From: Apostichopus parvimensis
Taxonomy: Eukaryota > Echinodermata > Holothuroidea > Aspidochirotida > Stichopodidae
Direction of reading: 5' to 3'
Assembly: GCA_000934455.1 (NCBI GenBank)
Contig: KN883984.1
Span: 93,138-121,650 of the forward strand
Length of the DNA stretch: 28,513 nucleotides
In this document: one piece after another, positions 16,236 through 28,112 of the stretch
Layout: every line of letters begins with the position of its first letter
How positions within the stretch are numbered: the first letter of the stretch is position 1
The notes under the pieces: generated by a model
What the model was told of the DNA's origin: nothing
The model's database searches: none
The model's input: only the letters and a program-made list of their open reading frames with translations
Position numbers and translations under genes: made by a program

Positions 16236-17579
16236 ACCGAATTGGCTTCTTGGTGACCGAAAAAAACTTCAAAAGAGTTGCACTGTAACAGAGACCCTCC
16301 ATTGAATATGAACAACTAACGTTGACCTTCACCGCGCACTACAATGACATGTGTTTGTATACAAATACAGTACGTTGTTCTAGTTAGATTCCTATGTAAT
16401 TGTTTCTACTATCGCTTCCTTAGATTACCTGTAAAACTGCACTGAGTCCACTGCCACATTTTTGACGATTTTGGCACCCAAATGTGGCACACGATACCAC
16501 CATCTCGAGTGATTTACTTCAACTTTATCACTTCAGTTATGCCATCAAGACGTTTTAATACAATAACAATAATAAAACAATTGTTGGTATTACGCGCAGG
16601 TACTTCCTTGCCGTCATGCAGAGCCGTTTATACGGCTCTGCTTGCCGTACAGGCAAAGCGCCACCAGTTGGATGAGTGGCTTCAGTTTAAGTCGCATGAC
16701 GTCATTCTCCCTACTTCAATTTCTATGTTTAACTTTAGGCTTAGTTGAGGTCCAACTTTCATACTACTCAGTTCACTCAATAAGCCTAAGAATAGGTTGA
16801 CTGATTTGAAGTAAAATGGATGCTTAATTTAAATTAATCACCCCGACAGAGACTTTAAATGTACGTGTCGTTTCGTGAAATGCACATACTATCCTATAGT
16901 TAGGATTGTAGGCTATCCATATTATAGTTATAGGTACAGCCAGTCTATATCCTGTTTACAGTGTTGTTAGGCCTAGTCTAGCCAGGACGGTTGGGCCAAT
17001 TGCCGAACTGAACCCTCAGCAATGAACCTAATCTGAACATTATTTTTCATTTTTCTATGGAAATTCTTGAAAAAATTACTCTGCCGGGTTTAATGTTGTT
17101 AGGGCATAGGCCGGTAAGGTGCCAATACGTATACGTCTATTTTAACATTTTAAAGTGCAAGTTAAAAAAAAATTCTCATATTGCACAGAAAACTGAAGTA
17201 AAAAGTAGTAATTAATCAAACTGAGGAATGTTGACATATGATGGTCATGGATCTACGTTAAAATTTGGTAATTAGGTTTTTACCTTCAAGTTCGGGAACT
17301 GCTGAAATAATTTTCGATAATAGCTTGCGATATGTGGATCGATGATGTGGATCATGAATGTTGGTCAAATGTCGATTAATCAATTCAAACAATGGAGTAC
17401 AATAAAGGTGATGAATATCCATAGCTGAGAAAGGTGCACCGAAGCAAACCCGATAAATCCAAAAATAGGCCACTGCTTCAGTTAGGCCAATCCAGACATA
17501 AATTAGGCCATTCGTAAAACAGACGACCACAAGTAGGCCATTTTAGTGGCCTTTATTGTGGATGTGAATCCACAATTAG
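16236..17579. other. intergenic DNA with a short hairpin
   Basis: Contains the 16618-16641 hairpin and several TAGGCCA motifs between 17460 and 17550. No gene is supported. Confidence 0.55.
16618..16641. repeat. perfect 10-bp hairpin with 4-nt loop
   Basis: GCAGAGCCGT pairs with ACGGCTCTGC around TTAT. GC-rich and compact, unlike its surroundings. Confidence 0.8.
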
Positions 17580-17702
17580 GCCACACACACAGTGATGTGC
17601 CACACACACACAGTGATGTGCCACACACACACAGTGATGTGCCACACACACAGTGATGTGCCACACACATAGTAATGTGCCACACACAGAGTGATGTGCC
17701 CA
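17580..17702. repeat. CA-rich minisatellite, period 19-21 bp
   Basis: GTGATGTGCCACACACA units begin at 17592, 17613, 17634, 17653, 17672 and 17691. Periods are 21, 21, 19, 19 and 19, the difference being CA dinucleotides; one unit has GTAATG. The open frames through it are repeat translations. Confidence 0.92.
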
Positions 17703-20700
17703 CTCTCCCTCTCTTTCTCTTCTGTACCCTAAAATCAAAACATTAAAACGAGTGTCAGTTCTCCGGGAGTCATATGTATAAAATTACTGCCTTAAAACTT
17801 TCACACTGTTTGGTTGTTTTTGGTATGCTCTTCCCAGCTCTGTATTAAACACCACATAAGGAACAATATGGTAGTAGTGAAGTAGCTAGCCTACGTGTCC
17901 CGGAGTATTTTTTCTAGCAGCTCTACAGCTTCTGCACTGTGAGCTATCGCGATCCCAGTCATTGTTTTCTCATCTATTAATCAAAGTAAGACATTTCAAT
18001 GCTAAACTAGAGTTGTACTTTCGATTCCAAAAATTAAACTTGCATTTAGGAAAGCAACGTCATAGGTTTCCAACGAAACCAGAACGAAAATGCAACTGAT
18101 TACGAGATACAGAAGACCTGTTAGGCAACTGGATGTAATGGCCCACTTCACCGCCATGCCTAGAGTTCCCTACTGGACCTTCTCCTCCTCGTTTAGTTAT
18201 TTAATAGATTGGCGCGCCTGTGTTCTGATCAACAGATATGGAGCTACATGGTGTTGGACAGACGCGTGTCTTTTAAATTCAAGGGATATAGATCTGTGGA
18301 TTTGAACAATTCAGTTTTGCATTGGATTAATTCATATAGTATTCTAGCTGCTCTTGATTGTACATTAAAAGGCTTGGTGGTGATTGAGGACCCCTTTTTC
18401 ATTCAGAGTTTGTAGTGAAGTATTTCACAAGGGGTCATCGGAAGATAACATTAACTGAATCTGTTACTAGGAACAGCTATTTCATTCATTCTTTAATTTT
18501 GGTATTATTATATTATATAAGCCATATTCAATGGGTAATGTGTGTCGTTGACCTTATACCGACACACACACCGCTGGTGATTGTCGTGGTCACCCGCTGA
18601 TGAAATCACTGTTCAACTAATGGCATATGACTCCGCTCTGTCGCGTCGCGTCTCGGCGAATTACCAGCATGCTTGACTCTACGGTATAGAGATGGCCATG
18701 TCCAAAGGTGAACAAACGCAGGATAAAATATATGCATGGATAAACCAACACTGTAATGATTTTGATTTAAAATTATTATGAATCAATATATTAAATATGA
18801 AGCTATAGTGTTAATTTAAAGGTTGGTGTTATAGTTTGGTGAACTTCCTAGTTTCTTTAAATTATTAGAAAAACAATATGCCATATGTTCCTATCATATA
18901 AAGTAAATATGAAGCCGCACAAGTTAGTTCTGTACTATCCCATGAAATATGACCCCCCCCCCCCCCTCCCTTGCAAGAAATAAGAGCGGTGGGGAGTGAC
19001 AATCAACGATAGGTACTTGCCGTTTTCCATTAATATACCGCGTATCTCTAACTCTTTAACTAGCCTATGACACACAATATGAATGATCTCATTCCTAGTC
19101 TGCCACGAGAGCATTCGCCCTATACTTTTGTTTAAGGAAATTACGCTAAGGTAAAGCAAGTGAACTTATGTATGATTGTTATCATTTTGATGCCTCGTTT
19201 GATAACTTAGGATACAGGTATAAGTGTGAAGCAAAGTTACATAACAAGGTCATGTATAATGCATGAAGTATGTACGCCGTAAGAACACCAGTTTCTTAAT
19301 CGAAACATGCGACACAGATATTTTTTCATTTACGTTTTAAGCTATAACTGAAAACAGAATTGAAAGATGCTACAACGACGTATCGTACGTAGCGTCAAGT
19401 ATACGTGCAACATCAACTTTGGAACGTCGCAACGCTTTTTGAAACGTCCGTTGTTGTAAAAAAAAACGTTTCTCTTTGTATTTTACTTTTTCTCAATCAT
19501 TAGGCAGCAGTAGCCACACACACGACAGATAAAATAGTGCTTGAACCGCCTATAGTAATATCATTTTAAAATGTAGGATTAGTTCACTGGAATAATACCC
19601 GAGACAATCGCCAGACGACTATAGTTCCAAAGGTGCTTAGTTCTTCAATAATTAAATTGGCATCAACATGTATGTTCGTTGTACCTACAGAGAAACCATC
19701 AATGCTTAATTTGCTGTCACAGTTGATCGTGAGTGTGGTAAGGTAGGATTTTTCTTTTGTGAAGGATAACAATGTAACAGACGTAATTGCATAATTGACG
19801 GGCACCTAGACCGCACGATATCGGTATGCACCCCTCCAAGTTGATAAACAAAGACAAACATATAACATAGTTTCTCGGTCGATAGATCCACTTTGAACCC
19901 CCAAAATATTCATGTTCTATCTTCCGTTTGCTATCTTCAAATGAATGGTTGATGTTTGAGTCACTTAATGACCAACTACAACGGGTTAAAAGCCCGAGTT
20001 TTCTCAAAATGAGAGGAACCTGTTGTAGATAAGAATGTTGTCCATGTAAATATAGTACATGTTCTAGGCGTCATACTAGTGGGCATGTAACTTTAACGGC
20101 CTAGCCATATATACCGGTATTTAATTATAGCGTCTCTCACACACATATACACTTGAACACAGATTTACTGATGAAACATTGCATTAGAAGGCTTTAGCCG
20201 GTTTACAACAGATGCTTAAAACCACTGTTCAAAAGATGAATGAGACCATAAAATACATCAATCAATCGTCATCCCGTCAACAATTATCATATGATGTAAT
20301 CTGTGTTGAGCCCATGATGCTTTGCGCATAGTAATAGGTTCAGTGTAGAAGTTGTAATCGTCTGCGCCCTTCCCCTTATTTGGCGGGAAGAAATAGTTCA
20401 CATGGTTCATACGAACATCCAATAGGCTATAAGTTTAGTTATGCGAGGTCGAGATGTCATGAAACGACGAAGATAATTAATTTGCAAAAGAAGAGTAAAT
20501 GCCTTTGCTCTTCGGACGAAAGGTGCTAATTATGAACCTTACGGAGAGACAAACATAGAGATGAGAATGCTGAGATGACAATATGTGTTTGAAGATGGCC
20601 AAATGTATTGAACAGATGCATAGAATACAAAGATGTTATATTGAGCAAATATATTTGAAAGCACCATAAACGTTTAGCTAAGAACAGCATTCATAATAAT
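17703..20700. other. intergenic DNA, no gene recognised
   Basis: About 3 kb with scattered open frames up to 96 codons, none with a recognisable domain or splice context. A 14-C run lies at 18953-18966, and a CpG-dense CTGTCGCGTCGCGTCTCGGC lies near 18638. Confidence 0.5.
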
Positions 20701-20707
20701 TTGAAGG

Positions 20708-20727
20708 TTTCTTTCTTTCTTTCTTTT
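20708..20727. repeat. (TTTC)n microsatellite
   Basis: About four TTTC units followed by a T run. Confidence 0.85.
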
Positions 20728-20920
20728 TGCTCAAAACAGAAATCAAATTCCTCCCATCCACAAAATATTGATTTTGTTAAACGTTGTTGTCAAATAGATG
20801 TACTCCCTCTTCACGTTAGTAACACATTCATATTTTAGGATTGGACCAAAATAACGGTTTCCATGGGGAATAATGCCTCTATAATATATATAACTAACTT
20901 TTCTGAATATAGAATCAGTC

Positions 20921-21118
20921 ATGGATTTTTTTTTCCGGTAAAAAAAAGGGGTCCAACAAGAACCCGCCTTCCCCGGAAAAAAAGAATTGGCCCCCCAAAA
21001 AAAAAAGGGAACCCCAACCCAATGGGGTAAGAAAGGAAATAACGAAGGCAAACTGAAAAAAAGAAAAGGGAAAAACTGGTTCCCCCCTTTTCCTCCTTTC
21101 CAAAAAAAAGAACGTGCC
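20921..21118. other. homopolymer-inflated stretch, possible consensus error
   Basis: Runs of 4-10 identical A, C, G or T follow one another (T9, A8, G4, A7, C6, A10, C6, A8 and others), unlike the DNA on either side. This is not a recognised satellite. It may be poorly corrected long-read sequence; open frames in it are meaningless. Confidence 0.55.
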
Positions 21119-23500
21119 CTACATGCCACATGATGAAGATGCTTTCTGTGTGAAGGCTTTACGGTGTAACTTCAAATGTTGACAGCTGTTTCGTTCGAAG
21201 CAGGGAGTTTTTAACAACTAAATATAAGTTTGAAGTCATCCTGAAGAAATTCAACTCAATGAAATATGGCCATGATGGATAAAAAAGCCAGGCTCCTCAA
21301 ATCACCAGGGAAGGTTAGATAAAACAAAGTTATTCGGCAAGACAATCTTTATGTAGAAGAGGTAATACGGGACGTACTAGAATTTGGTGCGCAAATTGCC
21401 CCCACTCCTGGCATACGCAATCTTGACGGTGGCGCCCGTGCTCTGTTGAAGATCTGTTAAACAAATAGCTTAGTTGGGGTAAGCCGGTTCAGGATAGCTT
21501 TGCCCAAATAGTTGTTGTACACGTAGAGTAAAATGGAAAGTGATATCAATAACTTGTAAGCCAAGTGGTACGTAGTACGTATAAACCCAACCCAAAGAGG
21601 AGGGGTAAGAGTGGTAACGGAGTCCATAGCTCCCCCCTACCCTCGAACGAAGCCGAAAAAGCCAAATCTGAAACCAAAAGTATCAGACGAAATAATTATT
21701 ATGTGATAGCGAATTCCACTAAACAAACTAAGCGCGGTTAAACTTTCTTGTCGATCCCTGACGAAAACTATAATAATTTAGATCAGTCCTTTTTAATAGT
21801 CCACTGTGGCAGTGGAGTGTTGAAGGTATAAACTAACGATGCAATACGAATATTCTAGTCCCCCCTCCACCTCTCATACACATTAACCCCCCCCCCTTCT
21901 CTCTCTCGCCCTCTCTTTCAGGTGGTATATAAGTCGGTTCTAAACTCGTTTTACTTTTCATTTTACTAGCAACTCTACATTTATGAAGTCTGCAGCGGTT
22001 ACGTCAGTATAATGATAACGCCCAGGTTCCATTTTAATACTCTTTGATATATTACAAAATAATTCATAGCAAAATAAGAACATCAACAAAATGGCGCATG
22101 CTTGCCACAAGTCGTATTTTGTCTTTTTTTCATGACACTGTTTTAGAAATAAAAACGCAATTAGAACTGATGTGCCTTTTAATGACGGTGATACTGCAGT
22201 GCATAGGAATGCTGAAAGTCGGCACACGAGTTATTAATCACTGGTCTGAAATGAAATGATTAGAATTCCAACGAAGTCTTCAATCGACAGAAGCCTCTCA
22301 TATAGAGAACAGCACTTGTCTGACAGACTAGCAGTTTTCACCGCTAGCTGACGTTTTCAATAAATATGATAATTATCAACTTGCTTCGAGGAGGTCTCAT
22401 GCTTTAGTATTCGCCCTCTTTTTACAGCTTATCGAGGGGAACTGTACTATTAAGTTAGAATATAGACAACTTATTGATATTTTCAATTGATAAAGAAAAC
22501 TTAGCGACTTGGCATCTTCATGAGCTAAGGTTCAATTTTTTCAATTTAAAATTCAGACTGAAACTGTCGCGAAGAAAAACAAAAACACATTAAACATTAA
22601 ATGTTACATATATCCCACGTATTGCACATTGCAATATATGTCGGTCAATAATGGAAAAAGAAACTGCTTTAGCATCTAAATGGCCAGACTTCATGCACGA
22701 CACCCAAAAAAATCGTAACAATCGTACTTTTGTCATGTCAAAGTACAAAAAAATGTTGACGAAGCAGTTTAAATCAAAAGTTAAAGATTGACTATAGTTT
22801 ACGAACTTTAATTTAATAATATCGGTGAAATCTTTATGATGTCACAACTGAACATTTTATATTTGTAGTACTATGCAATACATCTTAAAACATGTTATAT
22901 GGGGTCAATAAAGCCTTTTTGTTCTCATATAGAAGGTTTACAACATATTACATTTAATTTTGTGCCTAAAGTCACCCAATCAAATAATTCGCTATATCAG
23001 AAATAAATATGACATCAATTGAAACATCTAATGAATTTTATCTCGAAGAATTTCAATCACTGCCTCCCCAACATGACATTAAATAAACAATTTACAAAAA
23101 ACCATACTACGTTGTCAAACATGCATAACTAATGTCAAGAGAGCTGGCTCTGATGTGGTATCTGAAATATGAAGTGAAGGAGTCAAAGCTGCATACCTTT
23201 TGAAATTTTCAGTCCGCTACATTTGTTATATATACAAATAAACAATTTTGTTTGTGGTTTATAACATAGGGATAACCTCTGCTCCTAAGAGGCATAAGGT
23301 AAGGGACAGATGCTATAAATGAATTTATCTATCAACTTCAAACCTCAAATTAATTAGCTTTGTTTTGATTGGCGTAAGTGATATGAGTTCAGTGATGACT
23401 TCAGAAGTATTAAACTATATATTATAGCTTAAAGTCATTGCGTTTTCTGTGCACGTTGATGCCGTTTTTGCAATAAATCCAAACATCGTTCGTTATAGAT
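21119..23500. other. intergenic DNA with one TATA-like site
   Basis: No gene is supported. A CT-rich stretch (21887-21920) precedes TATATAAG (21926-21933). Confidence 0.5.
21887..21933 (+). promoter_or_regulatory. CT tract plus TATA-like box
   Basis: A C10 run, then CTCTCTCTCGCCCTCTC, then GGTATATAAGTCGG. The layout resembles a GAGA-type core promoter, but no coding exon follows that I can recognise. Confidence 0.25.
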
Positions 23501-23509
23501 TATACTTTA

Positions 23510-23734
23510 TTATACAACACCTAATTATATTCCGGCCATTTGATTGGTCAATTGCTCGTCGATTGCATGCAAAATCCGCTCTATTGCACTCTATGAAATA
23601 GAACCATGGGTTATACTTTTTTGATAGCACTTTTTTCAATGGTAAGAGAGCAGAGAAACCTGTCTGTTCAAAACAATCTGTTGCATGAGTGCATTTTACA
23701 TCCAATTATATCCAAATTTGAAGGTGTTGTATAA
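23510..23734. mobile_element. small element with 13-bp terminal inverted repeats
   Basis: TTATACAACACCT at 23510-23522 is the exact complement of AGGTGTTGTATAA at 23722-23734. No coding capacity and no clear target duplication. It abuts the foldback 23737-23898, so both may be one compound element. Confidence 0.6.
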
Positions 23735-23736
23735 AA

Positions 23737-23898
23737 CAAATAATGAATGCTATCCATTCGTGCAATAGCGCAAATATTTCATTCGTTGAAAGATGTAATT
23801 TGTTCCATTCAACTCGGCTGCGCCTCGTTGAATGGAACATTCCATCTTTCAACTCATGAAATATTTGCACTATTGCACTCATAACCATTCATTATTTG
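23737..23898. repeat. long foldback (imperfect palindrome)
   Basis: Arms 23737-23813 and 23827-23898 pair over most of their length: CAAATAATGAATG at the outer end, GCAAATATTTCAT and GTTGAAAGATG within, and TGTTCCATTCAAC next to the 13-nt loop TCGGCTGCGCCTC. Small asymmetries near the outer third show age. Confidence 0.9.
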
Positions 23899-24413
23899 TA
23901 TATTAGAACAGATAAATATTGTTTTTAATGACACAAAGAAGTATTAAGAAGTAAACTGATGGATATAGTACCTCACATGATTCACATTCTTCGATTTTAC
24001 CTTCCCTCCGCAATCACTTTTGTGGAATGGGTGAATTGCTTCAAACAATTTGGATCAAACGGCTGGTGCATTCGATTCATATGCATTCGTTCAGTTGTCT
24101 CCGACCATTCCTACCAACCATTATTAATAATCCCTCTCCAATATTACATTAAATGTAAGAACAAATATTTTTCTTCAGACCAACCCACTGAGAAACTGAA
24201 TTTACTGTTGGGCCTTCTTAATGTTCCTCTACCTGCATGCACTCAGTGTTATTTTCTGTTTTCCTCTATCAACGTAAATCCAAAAGCACGGAACAAGTAA
24301 TGATACACTTAGATACTTCTTTTTTTTTTAAAGCTATATATCGTCAAAATAACTTACGATTTAGAAATGCAATGCATACAGCAATTTAGGAAAACCAAGC
24401 ATAAATTGTACAT
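23899..24413. other. intergenic DNA downstream of noggin
   Basis: A 113-codon open frame on the plus strand (23959-24300) has no recognisable domain. AT-rich otherwise. Confidence 0.5.
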
Positions 24414-24419
24414 TTTATT
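24414..24419 (-). terminator. possible noggin polyadenylation signal
   Basis: TTTATT on the plus strand reads AATAAA on the minus strand, about 390 nt past the noggin stop. It is the first canonical signal I found in that direction. Confidence 0.4.
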
Positions 24420-24809
24420 TTTTTTATAAAAACACTGTATGCTTTAATTAACACCACTTAACGCAAAGTTTCAATAGATAATACACCAATAAAACTTATA
24501 CGCTTACACATTGACGTAAAGAGTGGTTCGAATCTCTAAAAGTGTAAAGAAATCCAGCCGAAATTATTTTTCTTTCAATAATTAAATTTTTAGACATTAA
24601 CAAAGCTTCGTTATAATATTTCTGTACCTATTTTTGCCGTTTGGGTGATCTAACTTATCACAGTTTCAATATCAGTTTTTTTAAGTAGATCTCGTTGAGC
24701 ACCGTGACTAATATAATCTAAATGCCAACAACTGAAACCTGTGATTTTAAGTACCTCACGCAAAAAACAACACCACTAAACCTTTTCAACACGGAATATC
24801 GCTTGTTTT

Positions 24810-25523
24810 TTAACTCCTTAAACAATTGCAAGAACACGCAATCATCACAGAATAAGGGACATTGAGCCATTCACAAACCTTCCTAGTCTTGGGCTTCTTT
24901 TTGGTTTTAGATTTCTTGCTGCCTTTTTTCTTCTTCTTGCTTACCGTCTGTGCTTGGCAATGCCATCTTAGCAGAGTAACCATGGTATAATCGCTCGGAA
25001 AACATCCCATCCCACTCGGCCAACTGCAATCCTTTTTAACGCATTGTCCATGTTTCACGTACCTCGGCCAAAATAGAGGGCCGATATCCACCCACTCGTG
25101 TGCCACCGGACAGGATACCCGATCCGTCAGCCAATTGGACATCGTCGTTATTGCATCCGGGAATTCCGAGCCGTAATCGATGGTCAGGTTTGCGATTTCG
25201 TCTTCAATCCATTGGCTCATTTGACTCGGGAGTACAGTTTGCGCCTCAGACTCCTCACTGCTCGGTTGAGATATCGATGACCACCGCTCGTCAAATTCAT
25301 CGCCAAGTTGTAGACGGAGTGCGGTTTCGTTAAGATCTTTCCGTTTCGGTAACTCGTTACGATTCAGGGTACCTTCGATGATAGGAAGACTTGGTGGAAC
25401 ATCCGATGATGCCTTTAAAACTGGACGGAGAGGAGGTTGAGGTCGAGGAGCACCGATGCCCTCGAAGTATATGAGACAAAATATCACAATCGGCAATGGT
25501 GGTCGGTACTTTCGAAAAGCCAT
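24810..25523 (-). CDS. nog: noggin, secreted BMP antagonist
   Basis: 237 codons in one exon, TAA at 24810-24812; vertebrate noggins are about 230 residues and also single-exon. Residues 1-24 form a signal peptide (basic start, then PIVIFCLIYF, likely cut near GIG/APRP). The N-terminal arm has the diagnostic RKDLNETALR (61-70). The cystine-knot part has CPV (138), LFWPRYVKHGQC (150-161), C166, GMGC (174), LLRWHC (189), VCEWL (217) and CSCNC (230-234), giving nine mature cysteines as in noggin. Sequons lie at N65 and N112. Noggin dimers bind BMP2/4-type ligands and block both receptor sites. The frame stays open for 41 more codons upstream, but this ATG has a good context (aaaaATGg) and directly precedes the signal peptide. 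Odd: residues 196-215 are mostly lysine. Confidence 0.96.
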   Translation of the reverse strand: MAFRKYRPPLPIVIFCLIYFEGIGAPRPQPPLRPVLKASSDVPPSLPIIEGTLNRNELPKRKDLNETALRLQLGDEFDERWSSISQPSSEESEAQTVLPSQMSQWIEDEIANLTIDYGSEFPDAITTMSNWLTDRVSCPVAHEWVDIGPLFWPRYVKHGQCVKKDCSWPSGMGCFPSDYTMVTLLRWHCQAQTVSKKKKKGSKKSKTKKKPKTRKVCEWLNVPYSVMIACSCNCLRS

Positions 25524-27990
25524 TTTTGAAACGTTGGACTTTTTACGCTTAGTGCATGAAAGAAACCCGTTCTTATTCGAAACTTTATCGGTCAGCGTAA
25601 AATAGATTGTTAAAAGATACACGATGTCTTCCAAAACGGCACACAAAAATATGGAAATACGAAATGAAACTTGTTTTTCAATCTTTCATGAAGCTGAATA
25701 CGAAAAAGTTCCGAAAACTTTGAAAAATCTTGTTTACTTAAATTCGCTCTACATTTCGATCCGTTTGAATAAATAGTCACATAAAATGAATACCGCCATA
25801 TTTATGATTTAAATCCAAATCACAAACTGTCTTCCTATAAAATGATACAATAACAAAATAATGTTTTCATCAACTCCTATAGATACCTAGAGTGGATTTT
25901 TCACTCTTCCTTTATCATCGGCATACTCTGCACAATCAATACCCTCTCGTTATTAGTGCATGTATATGGTGAACATCACATTCATAAGCATGACTTTTGA
26001 AAGAATGCAACGCTAGCAAATCCGTTGATAAGTAACGCTGATAGATTTTGTTCCCTGCGTCGATGGAAGATAAATATTTATGATTACTCCAAACGACAGT
26101 CGCTCTCACCTCTCGATCGTTAGTATCAGAGTCAGCTGATTTCAATCAAGTGTAGATACGATAATGGGTCACCGGGAGGTATGTTTAGACCCCATACATC
26201 CTAACAGTTGTCAACCAACCATAATAAATGTGTCCACATTTCCCTTGTAGTAAACCTATAGCGCTTTGAAAGATACGTGCTTTCGTGATTTAAAAACAAG
26301 AAAAAGAAACTGTAGGAACTTTTGATGGATTAGTCTTACGAGGAAGGATATTTCAGATAATTTCATACTTTTTGTTTTTTGTAAAGTTTTTTTCTATCCA
26401 CAGCAAGTATGGCCTTTTTGAAATGCCTGCACTTTTTTCCAGCGATGTTTTTAGAGAGAAAGAGAGCGATATGCCGACAGGGCCGGTTGATAAGTTTATG
26501 TAACTATCACTTCAACAACTCCAATTGTGGTATAAATCATATCCGTTGATTTTGCGTCACTCGATACCTCGATCCGTGCAGGAGGTACGACACGCTAAGT
26601 AACATGAATGTTACCTCAAACTGTGACAAGTCTCTGATGTTCCCTTTGAGATACGTATATATATATAACATACCTTCAGTTAATGTCCTGTTTAATAACG
26701 TTTGTCATTTCGTTTTTACCGATATAGACCGCTGCTGGTAAATCGCGATATATAATGCCAATGATTAAACGGCGTTCGATAAATTTCGGATTATATAGGT
26801 CTAGTCGAATCCATGGTTTAAATGGAAATTATCATCTTGTAATAATGACATCCGGAATGCGATGAGCATGACTGAGATAGGCACGTCAAGCTGATTGGTA
26901 TTCATGCCAAGAGAATATAATCAAACTGACTTTTAAAAGAACATCCAATCACTATTCGCTTGAATTGATTCCATTAACGAATGTCTTAATTTAAGATTAA
27001 AAGAATGACATCCTGTTTATTAAGTTGTCTGCATGTCTTTTTCTAAAGCCTTTGCCAAAATACTGATCCGTCTCCAACCAGGCGCCGACTCCAGCTCTGC
27101 CAAGGAGCGTTGACTTCTACCGACCTTTGTTGCAGATTCCAAACCATGAAAGTTTCTTGTTGCGTGTTACTTTCTTCAGAAGTATCTCGACACATCGTAA
27201 TGTCATTGTCCGTTGATTCTAATGCATTCTTTTCATCTTCTGCTTCTTACTTCTCTTTGAACGTTTTGTCTAGACGAGAGAGAAAATATACATCTTCCCC
27301 ATGGACTATATAGAGTGACTCAAGTTCTTGCAAATGCAGTAGTTAAATTACTCTCGCATTTATCCTTCAGGCAATCCCGGCAATCAATAGAACGAGGGGA
27401 GCTTTGTCAGCTCTTGTTGATTTTAGGTACAAGTAATGAAAGAATAATAGAGCTGTGCACGTGTTATTATAATGTATTTCACTTTCTCATGTTGTATATA
27501 AAATATATATAAGCCGTTGTTCACTTAATGAAAATAATCTGTCTTTGCTCCCTTTAGACACCTTCTCTTTTTTTAAATCGAAACGGTATAATTAAATAAG
27601 GTCGATACGTGCTATTAAAATTGTATAAATTATAATCCACAGAGGGAGAAATAGGATAGTTATGTTACTGTTTTGTCAATTTGAATGAGGTCGCTGGGTT
27701 ACTTTATTTTAAACATACACAGTACAATGCATTTTTACAGATAAAGTTTTTGTTATCAAATCGGAGAATGGGGACTATCTTCTTATAATGTCGTTGATCT
27801 CACACTGGAAATGGAATTTGTGATTTGTACACAAGATCCGTTGTGAAAGTCACCAAACAGGAAAGGTAGAAGAAGAAAAAAGAAAGAAAATTGGCTCATA
27901 TAAGACTCGAAATGTACAAACATCAGGACACAGGGATAATGTCATTTCATAGTAAGGTGTATGATATTTAATGAATGATGTAACCTTAGT
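25524..27990. other. upstream region of noggin
   Basis: AT-rich non-coding DNA that should hold the noggin promoter, since noggin reads leftward. I find no clear TATA box on the minus strand near the start; the 5' UTR extent cannot be seen. Short open frames (25936-26145, 27110-27313, 27315-27512) carry no recognisable content. Confidence 0.5.
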
Positions 27991-27994
27991 CCCT

Positions 27995-28015
27995 TATAGC
28001 AGCTGCTATATAAAG
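27995..28015 (+). promoter_or_regulatory. E-box palindrome overlapping a TATA box
   Basis: TATAGCAGCTGCTATA (27995-28010) is a perfect 16-bp palindrome centred on the E-box CAGCTG, and it overlaps TATATAAAG (28007-28015), a near-ideal TATA box. It would drive plus-strand transcription beyond the window; no exon is seen here. Confidence 0.35.
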
Positions 28016-28112
28016 ATTGTCCTCAGATTTGTACTAACTCCCATGGAACGTGTTTTACTGGTCTGTTCTCACGCTATATAGTATAAAGAGAAAGTTGACC
28101 TGTTTTTTTTTC

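Noticed and set aside
17503..17738. Cysteine/histidine-rich minus-strand open frames
   Set aside because: They translate the CA-rich minisatellite; the apparent zinc-finger-like spacing is the repeat period.
18090..18415. Two overlapping 70-codon plus-strand frames
   Set aside because: Neither shows a domain, a signal peptide or splice context; possible transposon debris, but unsupported.
20743..21131. Phe/Gly-rich minus-strand open frames up to 128 codons
   Set aside because: They run through the homopolymer-inflated block and have no believable protein composition.
23959..24300. 113-codon plus-strand open frame downstream of noggin
   Set aside because: No domain or start context, in AT-rich DNA next to a foldback element.
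24480..24550. GGTTCGAATC near 24525 as the T arm of a tRNA
   Set aside because: No matching A box, anticodon stem or acceptor stem within the expected 70 bp.
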